Assembly (NCBI GenBank): GCA_963575745.1
Contig: CAUYUJ010019103.1
Span: 1-64,000, forward strand
DNA length: 64,000 nt
DNA from: Prorocentrum cordatum
Lineage: Eukaryota > Sar > Dinophyceae > Prorocentrales > Prorocentraceae
Direction of reading: 5' to 3'
A model generated the notes under the pieces. It was not told the DNA's origin and did no database searches. It was given only the letters and a program-made list of their open reading frames with translations. Below, one piece after another: positions 42,088 through 52,212 of this stretch. The translations under genes and the position numbers were made by a program. Each line of letters starts with the position of its first letter. Position 1 is the first letter of the stretch.

Positions 42088-44436
42088 TCATGGCCGGCGA
42101 TGAGGAAGCCACGCGCTCGGATCGAACCAGGCATCGTCCAGCACCGGAGGAATCCACTCCGCCCCCAAGCGATACAGCAGGGAATATGACTCGCGCGACG
42201 GCAGGTCGGCGATGTTGTCCACCGACGCCACACGCTGAACGTGCAGATTGCAATTCGCATCCAGCGCCATGCGCCAGATTGAGTGGACCAGGCAATTGTG
42301 GTCAAACTGCTTCGCCGCACCGGACCGGACGGCCCACTCGCTGCCTGAATTATCCGAAAAGATGTTCACGCATCGGCCCGACAGGAGCGGCTCAAAGGTG
42401 GCCAGGCCCAGCGCGATGCTGAGCACCTCCAGACCGCCGATTTGATTGTCGCGCCTTTCCCTGAAGAGCCGAAGCAGAGGCTCAGGCGGGGCGACATCGG
42501 TGAAGACAATGCGCCCGTCAATGAAAAGAACCGCGGCCACTCTAGCTGGATTCCCCCGCGCGTCGGAGAGCAATTGGACAGACCTGGTGTCTGGCGCCTG
42601 CCACTCCCGCGTCGTGGTGAAATTTCTGGCGAGCGCTTCGTGCCACCATTGCAGGCAGACTCGCAGGTGCGCCGGGATACTAGGATGGCGCGCCCTTGCG
42701 TGCTCAAACAACGGCGGGAGCAGCGCGCGCCCGAACCGCCCGAAGGTGTGGGAGGCAGCCCAACAGAAGCGGCCTGCCAACTTGGACGCGCGCCCGCGCT
42801 CGAGCGCGCCCTCTTGAAGAGCAGCAGCGATCTCGGCGCGCCACCGGGCGCGCTTCTCCGGCAGCGGCCAGCACACGAGGCCACGCTCGTCAATCGCCAC
42901 AGACAAGCCCAGGACCCCGAGCGGATTGCCGAACAGCAGCTTACCGTCGGCCACAGCGCTCGGGCCCAGAATGATTCTTACCAGTTCGGCGAACTGTCGC
43001 ATTGCGTCGCGCAGCCCTTTCTTACGTTCGGGGCAGAAGAAGTCGTCCACATATCTGAGGACGGGGACGAAAATGAGCCTGCGGCCCAGCGCTGACAGCA
43101 TCGCGCCGATGCGCTCCCAGCTGTGAACGGAGGAAGTCGCTCCGAATGGGGCGGCGAAGTGCTGAGCCACGTAGACGCATGTGCCCACGAGGAACGCGAC
43201 CCATGCGAGGGCGCGATGTTCCGGCAACAGCGGCACGCGCCGGAACGCGGCGTCTATGTCCGCCTTCCAGAGCCCGGGCGCTTCGCCCACGCGCGTCACA
43301 AATGCCTTGCAAGTGCCAAACAGAGCGTCGATGGCTTCATGGCCGAGACGCTCCGTCGGCTGCGACGCCGCGTTGATACGAGAGCGCGACATATCATCTA
43401 CGAGCCGCAGCTTCTCGGACCCGTCCTCTCTCGACTGCCGGACGCCGAACCGCGGCGACAAAACCGCACCGTCGAGCTCGACCGCGCTGAGCGGCGCGGG
43501 ATGGCTCATTCGGCCGAGCTCCGCTTCGGCGATAGTTTTGGTGAGAATCACGGCGGAGTCGCTAGACTCCTTGAGCGTGCCGAGCAGCGCGGCGTTGCCT
43601 CGCTCCGCGCCCGCGGCCAAGTCCGGCAGGCTGAGCGGTACAGGGAAAGATTCCGGACGCCCGTTCCCCGTGCACGGGAGAGGGCCCACGAGAGGCGCGC
43701 CGCGCCGAAAGACTTCCACGCAGGCCGCGTCCTCGTAACCGATTTCGTCGAGCAGTTCGACGAGAAGAGGGCCGTTGATCGACCCTGCGATTGTGCGCAC
43801 ATGGGCATCGCAGCCCGCGAACCAGGCCGCCGTCGCTCCAGAGGCGCGTAGCTCGGCGTCCCTGGCCCGAATTCGCTCGAGAGTCGCTCGCCGCTCACGG
43901 CACACCTGCCGCTCCGAGCGCGCAGCAATCCAATCGATCGCCGCCAAAACATCGCCGGGCACCACCACGGCCTTTTCAAAGGCCTCTTTGTCCTCGAAGG
44001 AGTGAGAACGGGAGAGGACCTCTTCAAGAAAGGCGAGCTTAGGCGCTTCCTCAGCAGACGCAGGCGACGGCAGGTGACAGCAGCCGGCAGTGGCCAGCGC
44101 GCAACCGCGTGCATTGCAACTCGAGGCAGCATTCTGCCGGGCGCGCGAGCCCGCGAGCGTCGCGCGCCACAACGCGCAGCGCCTGATAATCCCATGTGGC
44201 AGCGATACTGGGCCCCATCGCATCCTGCGCTTTGCGAGCGCGAGCGCTCGAGCCTGCCGGGGGCGTTCGCGCGCCTCCTGGCCCAGCGGGCGGGCGGCCC
44301 TCGCGTCGCGAACGGACCGCGAGTGTTGACTGGCACCCAAGCCCTGGACGACGCGGCAACAACGCGGCGCCCTCCTGCCAGCGCGCGCGCGCGCGCCTGC
44401 GGGTCCCACGGGACGGTGGCTGAGGTTGGCGCCCAT
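42088..44436 (-). CDS. Reverse transcriptase-RNase H of the YR retrotransposon
   Basis: A 782-residue intact ORF from ATG at 44436-44434. Residues about 320-520 are the RT: LRLVDDMSRSRINA, motif A KADIDAAFRRVPL (391-403, Asp393/Asp395), FGATSSVHSW, and the catalytic YVDD at 462-465. Residues about 620-750 are a DIRS-type RNase H: LLSDARGN (Asp625), GLEVLSIALG (Glu670), NIFSDNSGSEWAV (Asp695), VDNIADLPSR (Asp744). No DAM-like methyltransferase domain, which DIRS1 proper has, is visible. The N-terminal 130 residues are basic and probably not conserved; the true start may be internal. All catalytic residues are present, so the ORF looks functional. Confidence 0.9.
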   Translation of the reverse strand: MGANLSHRPVGPAGARARAGRRAPRCCRVVQGLGASQHSRSVRDARAARPLGQEARERPRQARALALAKRRMRWGPVSLPHGIIRRCALWRATLAGSRARQNAASSCNARGCALATAGCCHLPSPASAEEAPKLAFLEEVLSRSHSFEDKEAFEKAVVVPGDVLAAIDWIAARSERQVCRERRATLERIRARDAELRASGATAAWFAGCDAHVRTIAGSINGPLLVELLDEIGYEDAACVEVFRRGAPLVGPLPCTGNGRPESFPVPLSLPDLAAGAERGNAALLGTLKESSDSAVILTKTIAEAELGRMSHPAPLSAVELDGAVLSPRFGVRQSREDGSEKLRLVDDMSRSRINAASQPTERLGHEAIDALFGTCKAFVTRVGEAPGLWKADIDAAFRRVPLLPEHRALAWVAFLVGTCVYVAQHFAAPFGATSSVHSWERIGAMLSALGRRLIFVPVLRYVDDFFCPERKKGLRDAMRQFAELVRIILGPSAVADGKLLFGNPLGVLGLSVAIDERGLVCWPLPEKRARWRAEIAAALQEGALERGRASKLAGRFCWAASHTFGRFGRALLPPLFEHARARHPSIPAHLRVCLQWWHEALARNFTTTREWQAPDTRSVQLLSDARGNPARVAAVLFIDGRIVFTDVAPPEPLLRLFRERRDNQIGGLEVLSIALGLATFEPLLSGRCVNIFSDNSGSEWAVRSGAAKQFDHNCLVHSIWRMALDANCNLHVQRVASVDNIADLPSRESYSLLYRLGAEWIPPVLDDAWFDPSAWLPHRRP

Positions 44437-44539
44437 TCGTTGTTATTCAAGTGCCAACGTGGCGCGCGATGCACGTCCTCATCGGCGCGCGTCCCGCACA
44501 TCGCCGCGCGCCGCGGGCTGCGCGTGCCTCCGGCGGGCG

Positions 44540-46038
44540 TCAGGCGCGCGGCTTCTTCTGAGGAGAATACACCGTTCGCGAATCCCAGGAGCGCTTGTTG
44601 TAATCCCCGCGATAGGATCGGGACTGCCACCCGTCGGCTCTGGAATCGCGGTCGTTCTTCCAGGAAGTGACGGCGGCGCCCCCCGCGGCTCCCACGGCGC
44701 CCGCGGCGCTCGCGGCGCTCGCACTCTGCCCGCGCGCTGCCGCGGCGCTTTTCCCTGCACCCTTGCCGGCCGGCGCGGCAACCTGCGCGACAGCGGTGGC
44801 GCAACGCGAACAAGGGATTCGGCGACGCGGCCTTAAGAGCCCGATCATATTCCGCTTCCGCCGCGCGGAGCAGCCCGACGTCAAGCGACAGCGCCGCAAC
44901 GTTCACCTGCGCGCCGACGCGCGCCCGAGAATAACGCGCCGAAGCATGGCGCGGAGCTGCGGCCTGGAAGCCTGCCGCGCCGGCGGCGGCACGCTCGGCC
45001 CACGTCCTCCGCACAAGGCGGTCGTAGACCAAGGCAACCTGGGCCTTCCGTCCCTGCAGGGGGGCATCCAGTGCAACCTGGGCAAGCGCGCCCACTTCGG
45101 CGACCAGCGGACGGGCGCCAATGTCGACTCGCCTGGAGAACAACGTGTTTGTGAGCCATGGCGCTCGTGTACGAAATCTGATCAGTGACCGCGGCCGCCA
45201 CGCTCCACGCGTCGTAAGCTTGGTGCCATGGCGTCCACGCCAGAAGCGGCTGGCTCTCCGCCGCGGTTCCCCGTCCGAACGCTCTGGCCAACGCGGCCGC
45301 CTCTTTCGACTCGGGCTCGTCATCGTCGGGAGAGCCGCCCGCGCCGCGCGCGCAAAGCGGCTGGAACTTCGCGAGCTCAGTATAAATGAACGGGCGCGCG
45401 ATTCCCCTGGATTTCGCGCGCTGCACCTCGGTGGCCAGCGCATCGGTCTTCGCTGACCTGAGCGAACGATGGAAACGCGCCAGCGCGCCGGGGCGAAGCC
45501 GCGCGGCAGCCTCGGCCACAGGGACTCCGGAAGGTCCCTCAAGCTGATCTGGGCCAGGCCAGCGCCGATGTCGACATGCTCTCCCTTCGGCGGGAGCCCA
45601 GGATTCTGCAGCAACCGAACCGAAACGACCCGCCGAAGCCGGCGCGGGCCCCGCGGCACCCGGCGCACTCGCCTTGGCTGCCGCCACCGTCGCGCGATCC
45701 AGAGCGCGCCGCAGGACGCCCTTCGTCAGCGCCGTCGCGCCATCGGCATCCTTCAAATCGCCGAATTGAAGATTGGCCAATTCTTCTGGCATCGTCAGCC
45801 CATTGGCTGCCAGGCAATCAATGGCGCCCTTGAACTGGATATCAGTCCACTTCGCGCCCACAACAGGGTCAGACTGCAAGAAGGCAAGCATCGCCATCGC
45901 AATCACAGCGCCACGGGGCACGAGCGAGAACCACGCCAGCTGAAGCCCGCTCGCTTGCATGCCAGCGCGCCATGGTGACGAATGAGAGCGTGCCAACGAC
46001 AGCTCGTGGTCACTATGGACCAGAAGAGAGGGCCCCAT
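44540..46038 (-). pseudogene. Gag-like ORF of the YR retrotransposon, two frameshifts
   Basis: Starts at ATG 46038-46036 inside the 5' repeat (MGPSLLVHSDHELSLA). The first frame gives SDPVVGAKWTDIQFKGAID, MPEELANLQFGDLKDADG and ARFHRSLRSAKTDALATEV as far as DQISYTSAMAHKHVVLQ. Near 45135 the reading moves to the frame with ALVYDRLVRRTWAERAA and AEAEYDRALKAAS, and near 44825 to a third frame with KGAGKSAAA and SWDSRTVYSPQKKPRA before the stop at 44540. The position, small size and basic tail fit a Gag protein that packages the RNA. RT and recombinase frames are unbroken, so only this part has decayed, unless the changes are programmed frameshifts. Confidence 0.6.
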
Positions 46039-46357
46039 TGGGCACGTGAACGCAGCAGGCCGCTATGGGCCGCAACGAAGCCACTATGGGCCGCAAGGAA
46101 GCCACTATGGGCCGAGCGAAGCCCCCAGAGGGCGGAGGGCCGAAACCCGACACACGGCACGGTATTTATATCCCGCCCCAGTGCCAGGCGGAGGAAGCAC
46201 GGCACGGCACTGCACCACACGACGCGAGCGGGAGGCGGAAGAGGGTCGACCAGCGCGCGGCCGACCAGCCGAGCGAGGGCGCCCCCGCGGCCAGCCGCGG
46301 GGTCGTTCACAGCGCGGGCGGATTTGTGCCAAGCAATAACTTCGTTATTCCGACCCC
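45992..46357 (-). repeat. 366-bp terminal direct repeat, 5' copy
   Basis: Same length as the 3' copy; the only difference noted is GCAGGCCGC for GCAGACCGC near 46055. It overlaps the start of the right 95-bp duplication by three bases. Confidence 0.9.
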
Positions 46358-46449
46358 TCCGGTTCGGCGAGGAGCCCCTGTCGGCGCAGGCGGCGCTGTC
46401 CTTTTTGGACGGGCCGTTTCGCACGGCAGCGGGCCTTCCCGTTCGCGGG
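46355..46449. repeat. 95-bp flank duplication, right copy
   Basis: Direct copy of 39526-39620, restoring the reading frame of the interrupted ORF (LRFGEEPLSAQAALSFLDG). Confidence 0.85.
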
Positions 46450-46880
46450 AGGCCTGCGCCGCCGAGGGCGGAAGGGGCCCCTGCCCCGAAGCGCCGGCTG
46501 GCGTACGCCGAGGCGACGCCGGAGGAGCGGGAGCGCAAGCGCGCGCGCCAGGAGGCCAGCGGCGGCGGCCCCAAGGGCAGGGGCGGGAAGAGCAGCAAGG
46601 GGCGCGGCGGCAAAAACGGCGGCAAGGGCAAAAGAAAGAAGGGTGCCAAGGGGAAGGGCAAGGGCAAGGCCCAGGGCAAAGCGCCCGCCGCGCCCGCGGC
46701 CGAGCCCGCCGCCAGGGCCCGGCGCCCTCTGTGGCCCCAGCGCCGGCGGCAGCCCCGACCGCAGTGGCGCGGGCCAAAGCCGCTGCTGACGCGGCGGCCG
46801 CGGTCCACGCCAAGGCCGCCCCAGCGGCCGCCGGCAGCGCCGACCCCCCCCCTTCGGGGGCGGGGGCGGTGGTGGCCTGA
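46358..46880 (+). pseudogene. 3' part of the ORF interrupted by the YR retroelement
   Basis: Continues the frame of 39124-39620: after LPVRG come RPAPPRAEGAPAPKRRLAYA, TPEERERKRARQEAS and a Lys/Gly-rich stretch of GKGKGK repeats. Near 46720 the frame appears to change to an Ala-rich tail (PSVAPAPAAAPTAVARAKAA) ending GAGAVVA at 46878. The basic tail suggests nucleic-acid binding or nuclear location; that is inference. Confidence 0.45.
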
Positions 46881-46974
46881 GCGCCCACCCCACCGGCGTC
46901 GCATTATGAGGGGGCCTCACCACACCCCCGGCGGCGCCGCAGCGGAACGTGGTGGGATTGGTTATACAGGCTGA

Positions 46975-47480
46975 TGCTTAGTTTCGCCCCCCCCTCCCCC
47001 CCCCTCCCCCCCCCTTTTCGCCTGCCCCCTCCCTCCGCTCCCCTCCCGGCCCCTGCCCCGGCGGGCGTTCGAGGTTGCCGTGGCGACGAAGACGCTCGCG
47101 GATGTCGGGCCCTGGTGGGTGCGTGGGCACGCGGGTGTTTTCGCCCCTTCAGTTCCTCCTTCGCCCGTCCTTCCCCTCGGGCCCTTCCCTGCTCCTCCCC
47201 TCGGCGGGCGTTCGAGGTTACTGTGGCGGCGAAGACGCTCGTGGGTGTCTGGCCCTTGCGGGTGCGGGGGTTCGCGGGCGCACTCGTCCCCTCGGCTCCT
47301 CCTTCGTCCGTCGCCCCCCCGCTCCGCCCTCCTGCCCCTCCCCTGCCCCCCTTTTTTTCCGCCCCCCCCCCCCTGGCCCCTCGCCCCCCCCCCCCCCCCC
47401 CCTTTCCGCCCCTCCCCCCCCCGGGCCCCTCTTGCCCCCCCCCTCCCCCCACCCGCCCTCCCCCACCACTGCGGGCTTCG
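46975..47480. repeat. C-rich region with a 143-bp tandem duplication
   Basis: GCGGGCGTTCGAGGTT starts at 47061 and 47204, and the two copies of about 140 bp share GCGACGAAGACGCTCG-type phrases. Long C-runs surround them (46986-47020, 47340-47460). No gene. Confidence 0.7.
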
Positions 47481-48300
47481 CTTTGTCCATCCTCCCTCGT
47501 CTACCAAGGCATTTATTTTCCAGGCCCCTGGCACGGGGCCCTCTCCCGCCCGCCGCGCGACGGCGACTCGGCGGAGGACGAGGACGAGGACGAGGAAAAG
47601 GTTCTTTACAAAGGGCGGGCCTGCCGATTACAAGTTTGACGAGACGTTCGGTAAAGAAGGTCATTGATCCTGCTTGGGCGGGGCAAACAATGCCACGAGG
47701 TCATCTTCGAGCGGAGGGGCAGGTCAACCCGTCGATTTCCACCGCCGCTGACGCCCACAGCGGAAATGGAGTCGAGCTTCGCCTGACCCGTCGCTGGCAA
47801 GAGGTTCCAACGCTCATGAACAACGAGCGCGGCGCGGAGCAGAACGGGCGCGACGCGACCACACACACACACCAACAAAAAAAAACTTACAGCCAGGACA
47901 GGGCCCAGAAGGCTTCCAGCCAGGACGGAGCATCCAGCAACCCCACCGGGAGGCGACACGCGCTGCTCCAGCAACGCAGCCTCCTCTCCCTCTCGTACAT
48001 ATCCTCTCGGTTACGCCCCCCCCTCGTTCGTTGCCTCCCGCTACCTCGTTACGCACGTTTTCAAGAGCCCCCCATTCCTCTCCTTCTGCCCCACCGCCCT
48101 CGCCCTCGCCCCCTCGCTATGCGCGCGCACGCGCCTTGCTCAAGCCCGCCCCCTTCCCCCGTCACTCGTTTCCGCCATGCGTCGCACGCCTGGCTCAAAT
48201 CTCCGAGCTCCCACGGCGGTTCCCGCCCCCGATAAATTCACCGCGCACTCCGAAAGGCTTCCAGCCAAGCAGGCACGCCGCCCAGAGGATGGAAGCTCGC
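47481..48300. other. No gene seen
   Basis: Short open frames only. AGGACAGGGCCCAGAAGGCTTCCAGCCAGG includes a repeated CCAG(G)AC phrase at 47895-47930; a (CA)n of six units lies at 47860. Confidence 0.4.
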
Positions 48301-48309
48301 GCCACGCCC

Positions 48310-49090
48310 AAAGGACGTTTTGCCGGGTTCTTTGACAGTGATCGAAAAAGGCGGTCGAGGCGTGGCCTTTGTGCGCCCGGTGGAAAAGACGCGCTCTCCA
48401 AAGTGGTCTCCGCGCGACGATTGGCTGCCAGCCGGCCATCCAGTCGTCGATCCAGTCGATGCCCCCAGTGGCCGGCCATCCAGGCACGACGGCCATCCAC
48501 AGCCACCCAGCCGCAGCCAACCATCGGCCGCCGATCTGTCGGACACCCTCGGCCACCATCGAGCAAGAGCCCCCGCAAGGCGAAGAAGACGGACAGGCGA
48601 GGGCAGGTGGGCCGCGGAGAGAGGCGGAGCGCAGGGCGGCACTTCTGGAGGGCATCGCAGCAGCAGAGGGCGACGCAAGGGAGGCGGCCGCGGAGGCCAG
48701 TTTTGGCGGGCGCCCAGGGTCGCCCGCGCCAGCCCCCGCACGCCTCAGCATCGTTTGCGCCAGCCTCGCGCACGCAGCTTTGGAGGTGGCTGCAAGCGAG
48801 GCGAGGCTCGCGCGCGCGGGGGCCCAACGCGCCGCCCGTCCTGTGCGAGGCGTGGAAGGCGCCGCCTCCGTGCCAGCCCAAGGCGTCGGGGAGGGCGCCG
48901 CCGCCTGAGGCGCTTTTCGGCCGTGTGGCGCGCGGCATGCTGGTCGACGCGCACGGGCCCAAGGCGCCGCCGCCCGCCCTCCCCAAGTCGCCGCCACTCA
49001 ACGAGCCCAGGCCGCCGCCGCCCGAACTGCCCGTGGACCTGATGACCCAGGCGGACAACAGAGAGAGGCAACGCAATGCGCTAGGGCTTC
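48310..49090 (+). pseudogene. Broken hypothetical ORF
   Basis: Coding-like pieces lie in three frames: VIEKGGRGVAFVRPVEKTRS (about 48335-48400), GGPRREAERRAALLEGIAAA (48600-48820), and VLCEAWKAPPPCQPKA to ELPVDLMTQADNRERQRNAL (48830-49090). Composition is plausible, with an Ala/Glu helical segment in the middle. No domain recognised. The frame changes suggest a decayed gene. Confidence 0.3.
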
Positions 49091-49330
49091 CAGCACGAAG
49101 CCAGTGCAAGTGCCAGCCTGAGGCTTTCAGCCAAGTGGCAGCCTGCCAGTGCCAGCGTCAGGCTTTCAGCCTCAGGCTTTCAGTCCATTGGCAACGCGAT
49201 GCCGTTGAACGCAGCAAGTGGCATCGCGGCGCCAGAGGTGGGCCGCTGCATGTGCCAGCCTGAAGCGTTCAGCCAAGCGCAGCCTGCATATTCCAACATG
49301 AATCTTCCAGACTGAGACTTTCAGTCCAGT
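49091..49330. repeat. Degenerate AGGCTTTCAGCC repeats
   Basis: Phrases like GCCAGCCTGAGGCTTTCAGC recur five or six times with irregular spacing (49110, 49150, 49170, 49250, 49310). Confidence 0.5.
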
Positions 49331-49357
49331 GGCAGCGCGATGCTTTCAACGCCGCCA

Positions 49358-49500
49358 GTGAAAATCACCATCACCACCATCATCATGAACACCATCACCA
49401 CAATCATCGCCACTATCATCACATTCGTGCCCATCATCACAATCATCACCACCATCATCAGCACCGTCACCGCCGCCATCAGCATCACAACCATGAGAAT
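49358..49500. repeat. (CAT)n/(CAC)n microsatellite
   Basis: ATCACCACCATCATC repeats; the opposite strand has the same composition as 31740-32035. Confidence 0.9.
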
Positions 49501-49870
49501 GAAGACTGCGAAAAGCAAGGTTTCCGAACTTGCGTGCGTGCAGAACGCGAGGGGATTCCGAACCTGCATGCATGCATATTCTGTTCAGTTCGAGCAAAAT
49601 TCAATTTAGTTCAAATGGCACGGCAGCTGCCGTAAGGCTCTTTGTGGGGCACGATTCGCGTGAGGGGTGTGCCGGAGTGGGCGAGGCGACGCTATGCGGG
49701 CGCCTCGACTGGGGTCGTAGGTGGAGCCCCCTGTGGGGCATGAGCGCGTGGTGACAAGTGTGATGAAATGGGCGGGTCGACGCTATGCGGGCGCCCTCGT
49801 TGGGGCTGTTGGTGGAGCTTTTTGTGGGCCACGGAACGTGCGACGGGTGCGCCGAGATGGGCGAGAACAG
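49490..49870 (-). repeat. Dispersed repeat with palindrome, copy 2
   Basis: Counterpart of 31410-31720 on the other strand: GAATGAAGACTGCGAAAAGC, two CGAAC(C/T)TGC(A/G)TGC hairpin phrases, then two internal copies of GTGGAGC-CCTGTGGGGCA and GACGCTATGCGGGCGCC (49640-49715 and 49715-49810). Confidence 0.55.
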
Positions 49871-50913
49871 GAGGGATTGAGCGGACGACGTCTGCGGACT
49901 CCAAAACAGGAAAATGGCGGACCAGGCGTTCGTGAACAACTGATGGGGCACGACAAATTGTGGGGCCATGCAAAGGGATACTTTTGGATTTAAGCGATAC
50001 CCCTTGTAGAAGGCACTGCGAAGGCTCGCCCCTTCACTCCACCACTGGTTGGGCCAGAGGCGAACGTCGAAAAAGCCCGCCCTAGCGCAACCCCAGCTAG
50101 GTTTCACAGCGCGGAACGACCCAGACGCCTAAAGAGCGCGAGGGCCCGACCAACCGTCCTTTTTCCCAAGGCAGCTTTTAGCAGGGCGCAGCAACCGAGG
50201 GGCCTCGGCGAGGGCCCGAACGCGCTCAGCGTCCAGCAGATCTTCGGTCAGGGGGGGCCTGCAAGAAGACGCTGAACTCCAGGGCCCCGAGGACGCACTC
50301 GGGTCCGAGCCTGGCGGGGGGCGAGGAGAGGCCCGTCCTGCATCGGCAGCTCGTCCGCTGCCGCCGATGGCCATCAGGCGGACACGGCACGGCCTCTCGA
50401 TGACTTTGCTCGGAGGCGACGATAGGCGCGAATAGCCCATGGGGGGAGCAGTACACGTACTCAGGGGCGCCGAGGATCGATGTCTTCGGAAATGCTCCCG
50501 GGCGAGTGCGTGTCACCCCCGCCCCTGGGCTATTCTCGGGGGCGGAAAAGAGGGGGGTGATGACTAGGGGGGGGGGACGCCTCTTCTTATTTCATTACGT
50601 CCCTGGCCCCCCCGCTGGGCCGCGCACATGCCGCCGGTCATGATTTGCACCCCCCCCTCTTGGACACCTCCCTCTTGGCCGCTCCCGATATTCGCCCGCA
50701 TCGTCGCCCCCGATGTGCGTCCTCGGCCATCGCATCCTCGTCGGTGCGGCCTGCCGGGCCGCTCCTCAGCAGCCGCCGCGCCGCCTCCCCCCTTCGAGGC
50801 CCTGCCGCGGGGGGCGGCCCCCGGTGGGCACCGCACGGCGTCCCCGCCCTCCGCGGCGACGGTGTGGCGGATCGCGCCCATGGGAGTGAGCACCGTTCCG
50901 CCAACTGGGCTGC
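49871..50913. other. No gene seen
   Basis: About 1 kb of mixed sequence. A G-run at 50570-50577 and C-runs near 50650. Frames are open but unremarkable. Confidence 0.4.
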
Positions 50914-51105
50914 TCTCCTCCTCCTCCTCCTCCTCCTCCTCCCTCCTCCTCCTCCTCCTCCTCATCCTCCTCCTCCTCCTCCTCCTCCTCCTCCTCCTCC
51001 TCCCCCTCCTCCTCCTCCTCCTCCTCCTCCTCCTCCTCCTCCCCCATCCTCCTCCCCCATCCTCCTCCTTACCCTCCTCCTGTTACCCCTCCTCATCCCA
51101 GGAGG
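50914..51105. repeat. (CTC)n tract
   Basis: About 190 bp of CTC triplets with CATCCTCCTCC interruptions. Confidence 0.95.
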
Positions 51106-51109
51106 AGCA

Positions 51110-51310
51110 GCAGTGAGCTCCGATCAGAATCCGGAATACGGTCGGATCGATGTCGGCTCGGGGAGGGGTATCTTGTGTTTTTTTTTGCGCGTGCTGGGTG
51201 TTCTTGCGCATCATGGGGGAGGGTACCCTTGGATGCTATGTTTGTGTTGGCCGGCGGAGGGTCGCACGTTCTTGGGGGATGTTCTGTTGGCATAGGTCCG
51301 ACTGTATGAA
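51110..51310 (+). repeat. Dispersed 200-bp repeat, copy 1
   Basis: Contains GATGTCGGCTCGGGGAGGGG, TTCTTGCGCATCATGGGGGA, GGGTACCCTTGGATG, TTGGCCGGCGGAGG and TAGGTCCGACTGTA in order. The same chain occurs at 54895-55088. Confidence 0.8.
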
Positions 51311-51384
51311 GCGGCCCTGAGTTGGTTTGGCCGTTCGTCTCGTTGAACCAGCATATGTTTGTCCGAGAGCGACGGCAATGCATC

Positions 51385-52060
51385 TGCAGAGTCGCCAACG
51401 CTTTGGGGGGCCACCACCACCTTCTCCCAGTATCGTAGGCGGATCTTCGCTATCTTCCGAGACTCCGTGCACACCCAACGTAGGAATGCAATGTGCACGT
51501 TAGGCCAAGGAGGCCCGTGGTGCGGATCTTGCCGTCCTCCTTGCAATTCCCCGCGTAGATGCGACTTGGATCCTTGAGAGGCTGGATGAACGCGACGCCT
51601 GCGCCCTCCACTTAGGAGAGATAGCAAGCGCCAGTCACGCCAGCTCGCGCGCGTTGGTGAGAGCAAGCTCGGTGAGCACCGACAACAGCGTGGCCAGAGC
51701 GCCGCCATTGCACTTCCGCTGGGTGCTCTCCGCCTCGCTGCCCAGCTGCTCCAGAAGTTTGACCTGCTTGGTCTCATTCTCCTTCTCGCCCTCGGTGCCG
51801 ACCTTGCGCTTGCCAGCCTTGATCGCCCACTTGGGTTTCGGCAGCGCCGTCCTGGAGAGCAAGCGGGAGGGCCTCGAAGTGGTAACGCAAATGTATCGTG
51901 AGTGGGCCTCTTGATCATCCCAGAGCTGGCAAAGAAAACGGCCCTGGGAGACTGTGTCGAGCGTGGTGTTTGGTTGAGACCTGCAACAGCCAGAGGCGAA
52001 CGAGTCGAGCGCGTAGCTGTACGCCGAGCTGTGGCTCTGAGAGCGACTCCTGCAGACAAG
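51385..52060 (-). pseudogene. Fragmented conserved-looking dinoflagellate ORF
   Basis: Two adjoining minus-strand frames look coding. The upstream one (about 51940 down to a TGA at 51635) gives LPKPKWAIKAGKRKVGTEGE, KQVKLLEQLGSEAESTQRK, GALATLLSVLTELALTNARE and stops. The downstream one (about 51560-51385) gives HGPPWPNVHIAFLRWVCTES, RKIAKIRLRYWEKVVVAPQS, VGDSADALPSLSD. The first has a basic segment then an amphipathic helix. I recall similar repeated ORFs in dinoflagellate genomes but cannot name a family. The frame change and stop between the pieces suggest a pseudogene or a missed intron. Confidence 0.35.
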
Positions 52061-52212
52061 GCAACCCGTCTTTGTGACCATCGCGGCGAGTATTACCTTA
52101 GAGCCGTTATGCCGCCCAGACGTGCACCAGCCACTGACGTCTTGTGAGGAAACATCTGGCGTGGCCATCGTGTGAGCAACGGTAACCCCCCCTCTGGTGC
52201 CACGGGAGCCCC

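Larger units (their letters stand above)
39629..46357 (-). mobile_element. Tyrosine-recombinase retrotransposon (DIRS/Ngaro class)
   Basis: A 6.7-kb element, coding on the minus strand in the order gag-like, RT-RNase H, tyrosine recombinase. It is bounded by 366-bp direct repeats (45992-46357 and 39629-39994) that differ at only one position I could see, so insertion or homogenisation is recent. There is no integrase of the DDE type and no protease motif, as expected for YR retroelements, which integrate through a free circular DNA intermediate. Direct rather than inverted termini point to the Ngaro/PAT side of the class, but the A1-B1-A2-B2 layout of Ngaro is not reproduced exactly. Confidence 0.85.

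Noticed and set aside
43548-45668. 706-codon minus-strand frame over the gag and RT region
   Set aside because: Only its part between about 45135 and 44825 carries gag-like sequence; the rest overlaps the true RT frame as a shadow.
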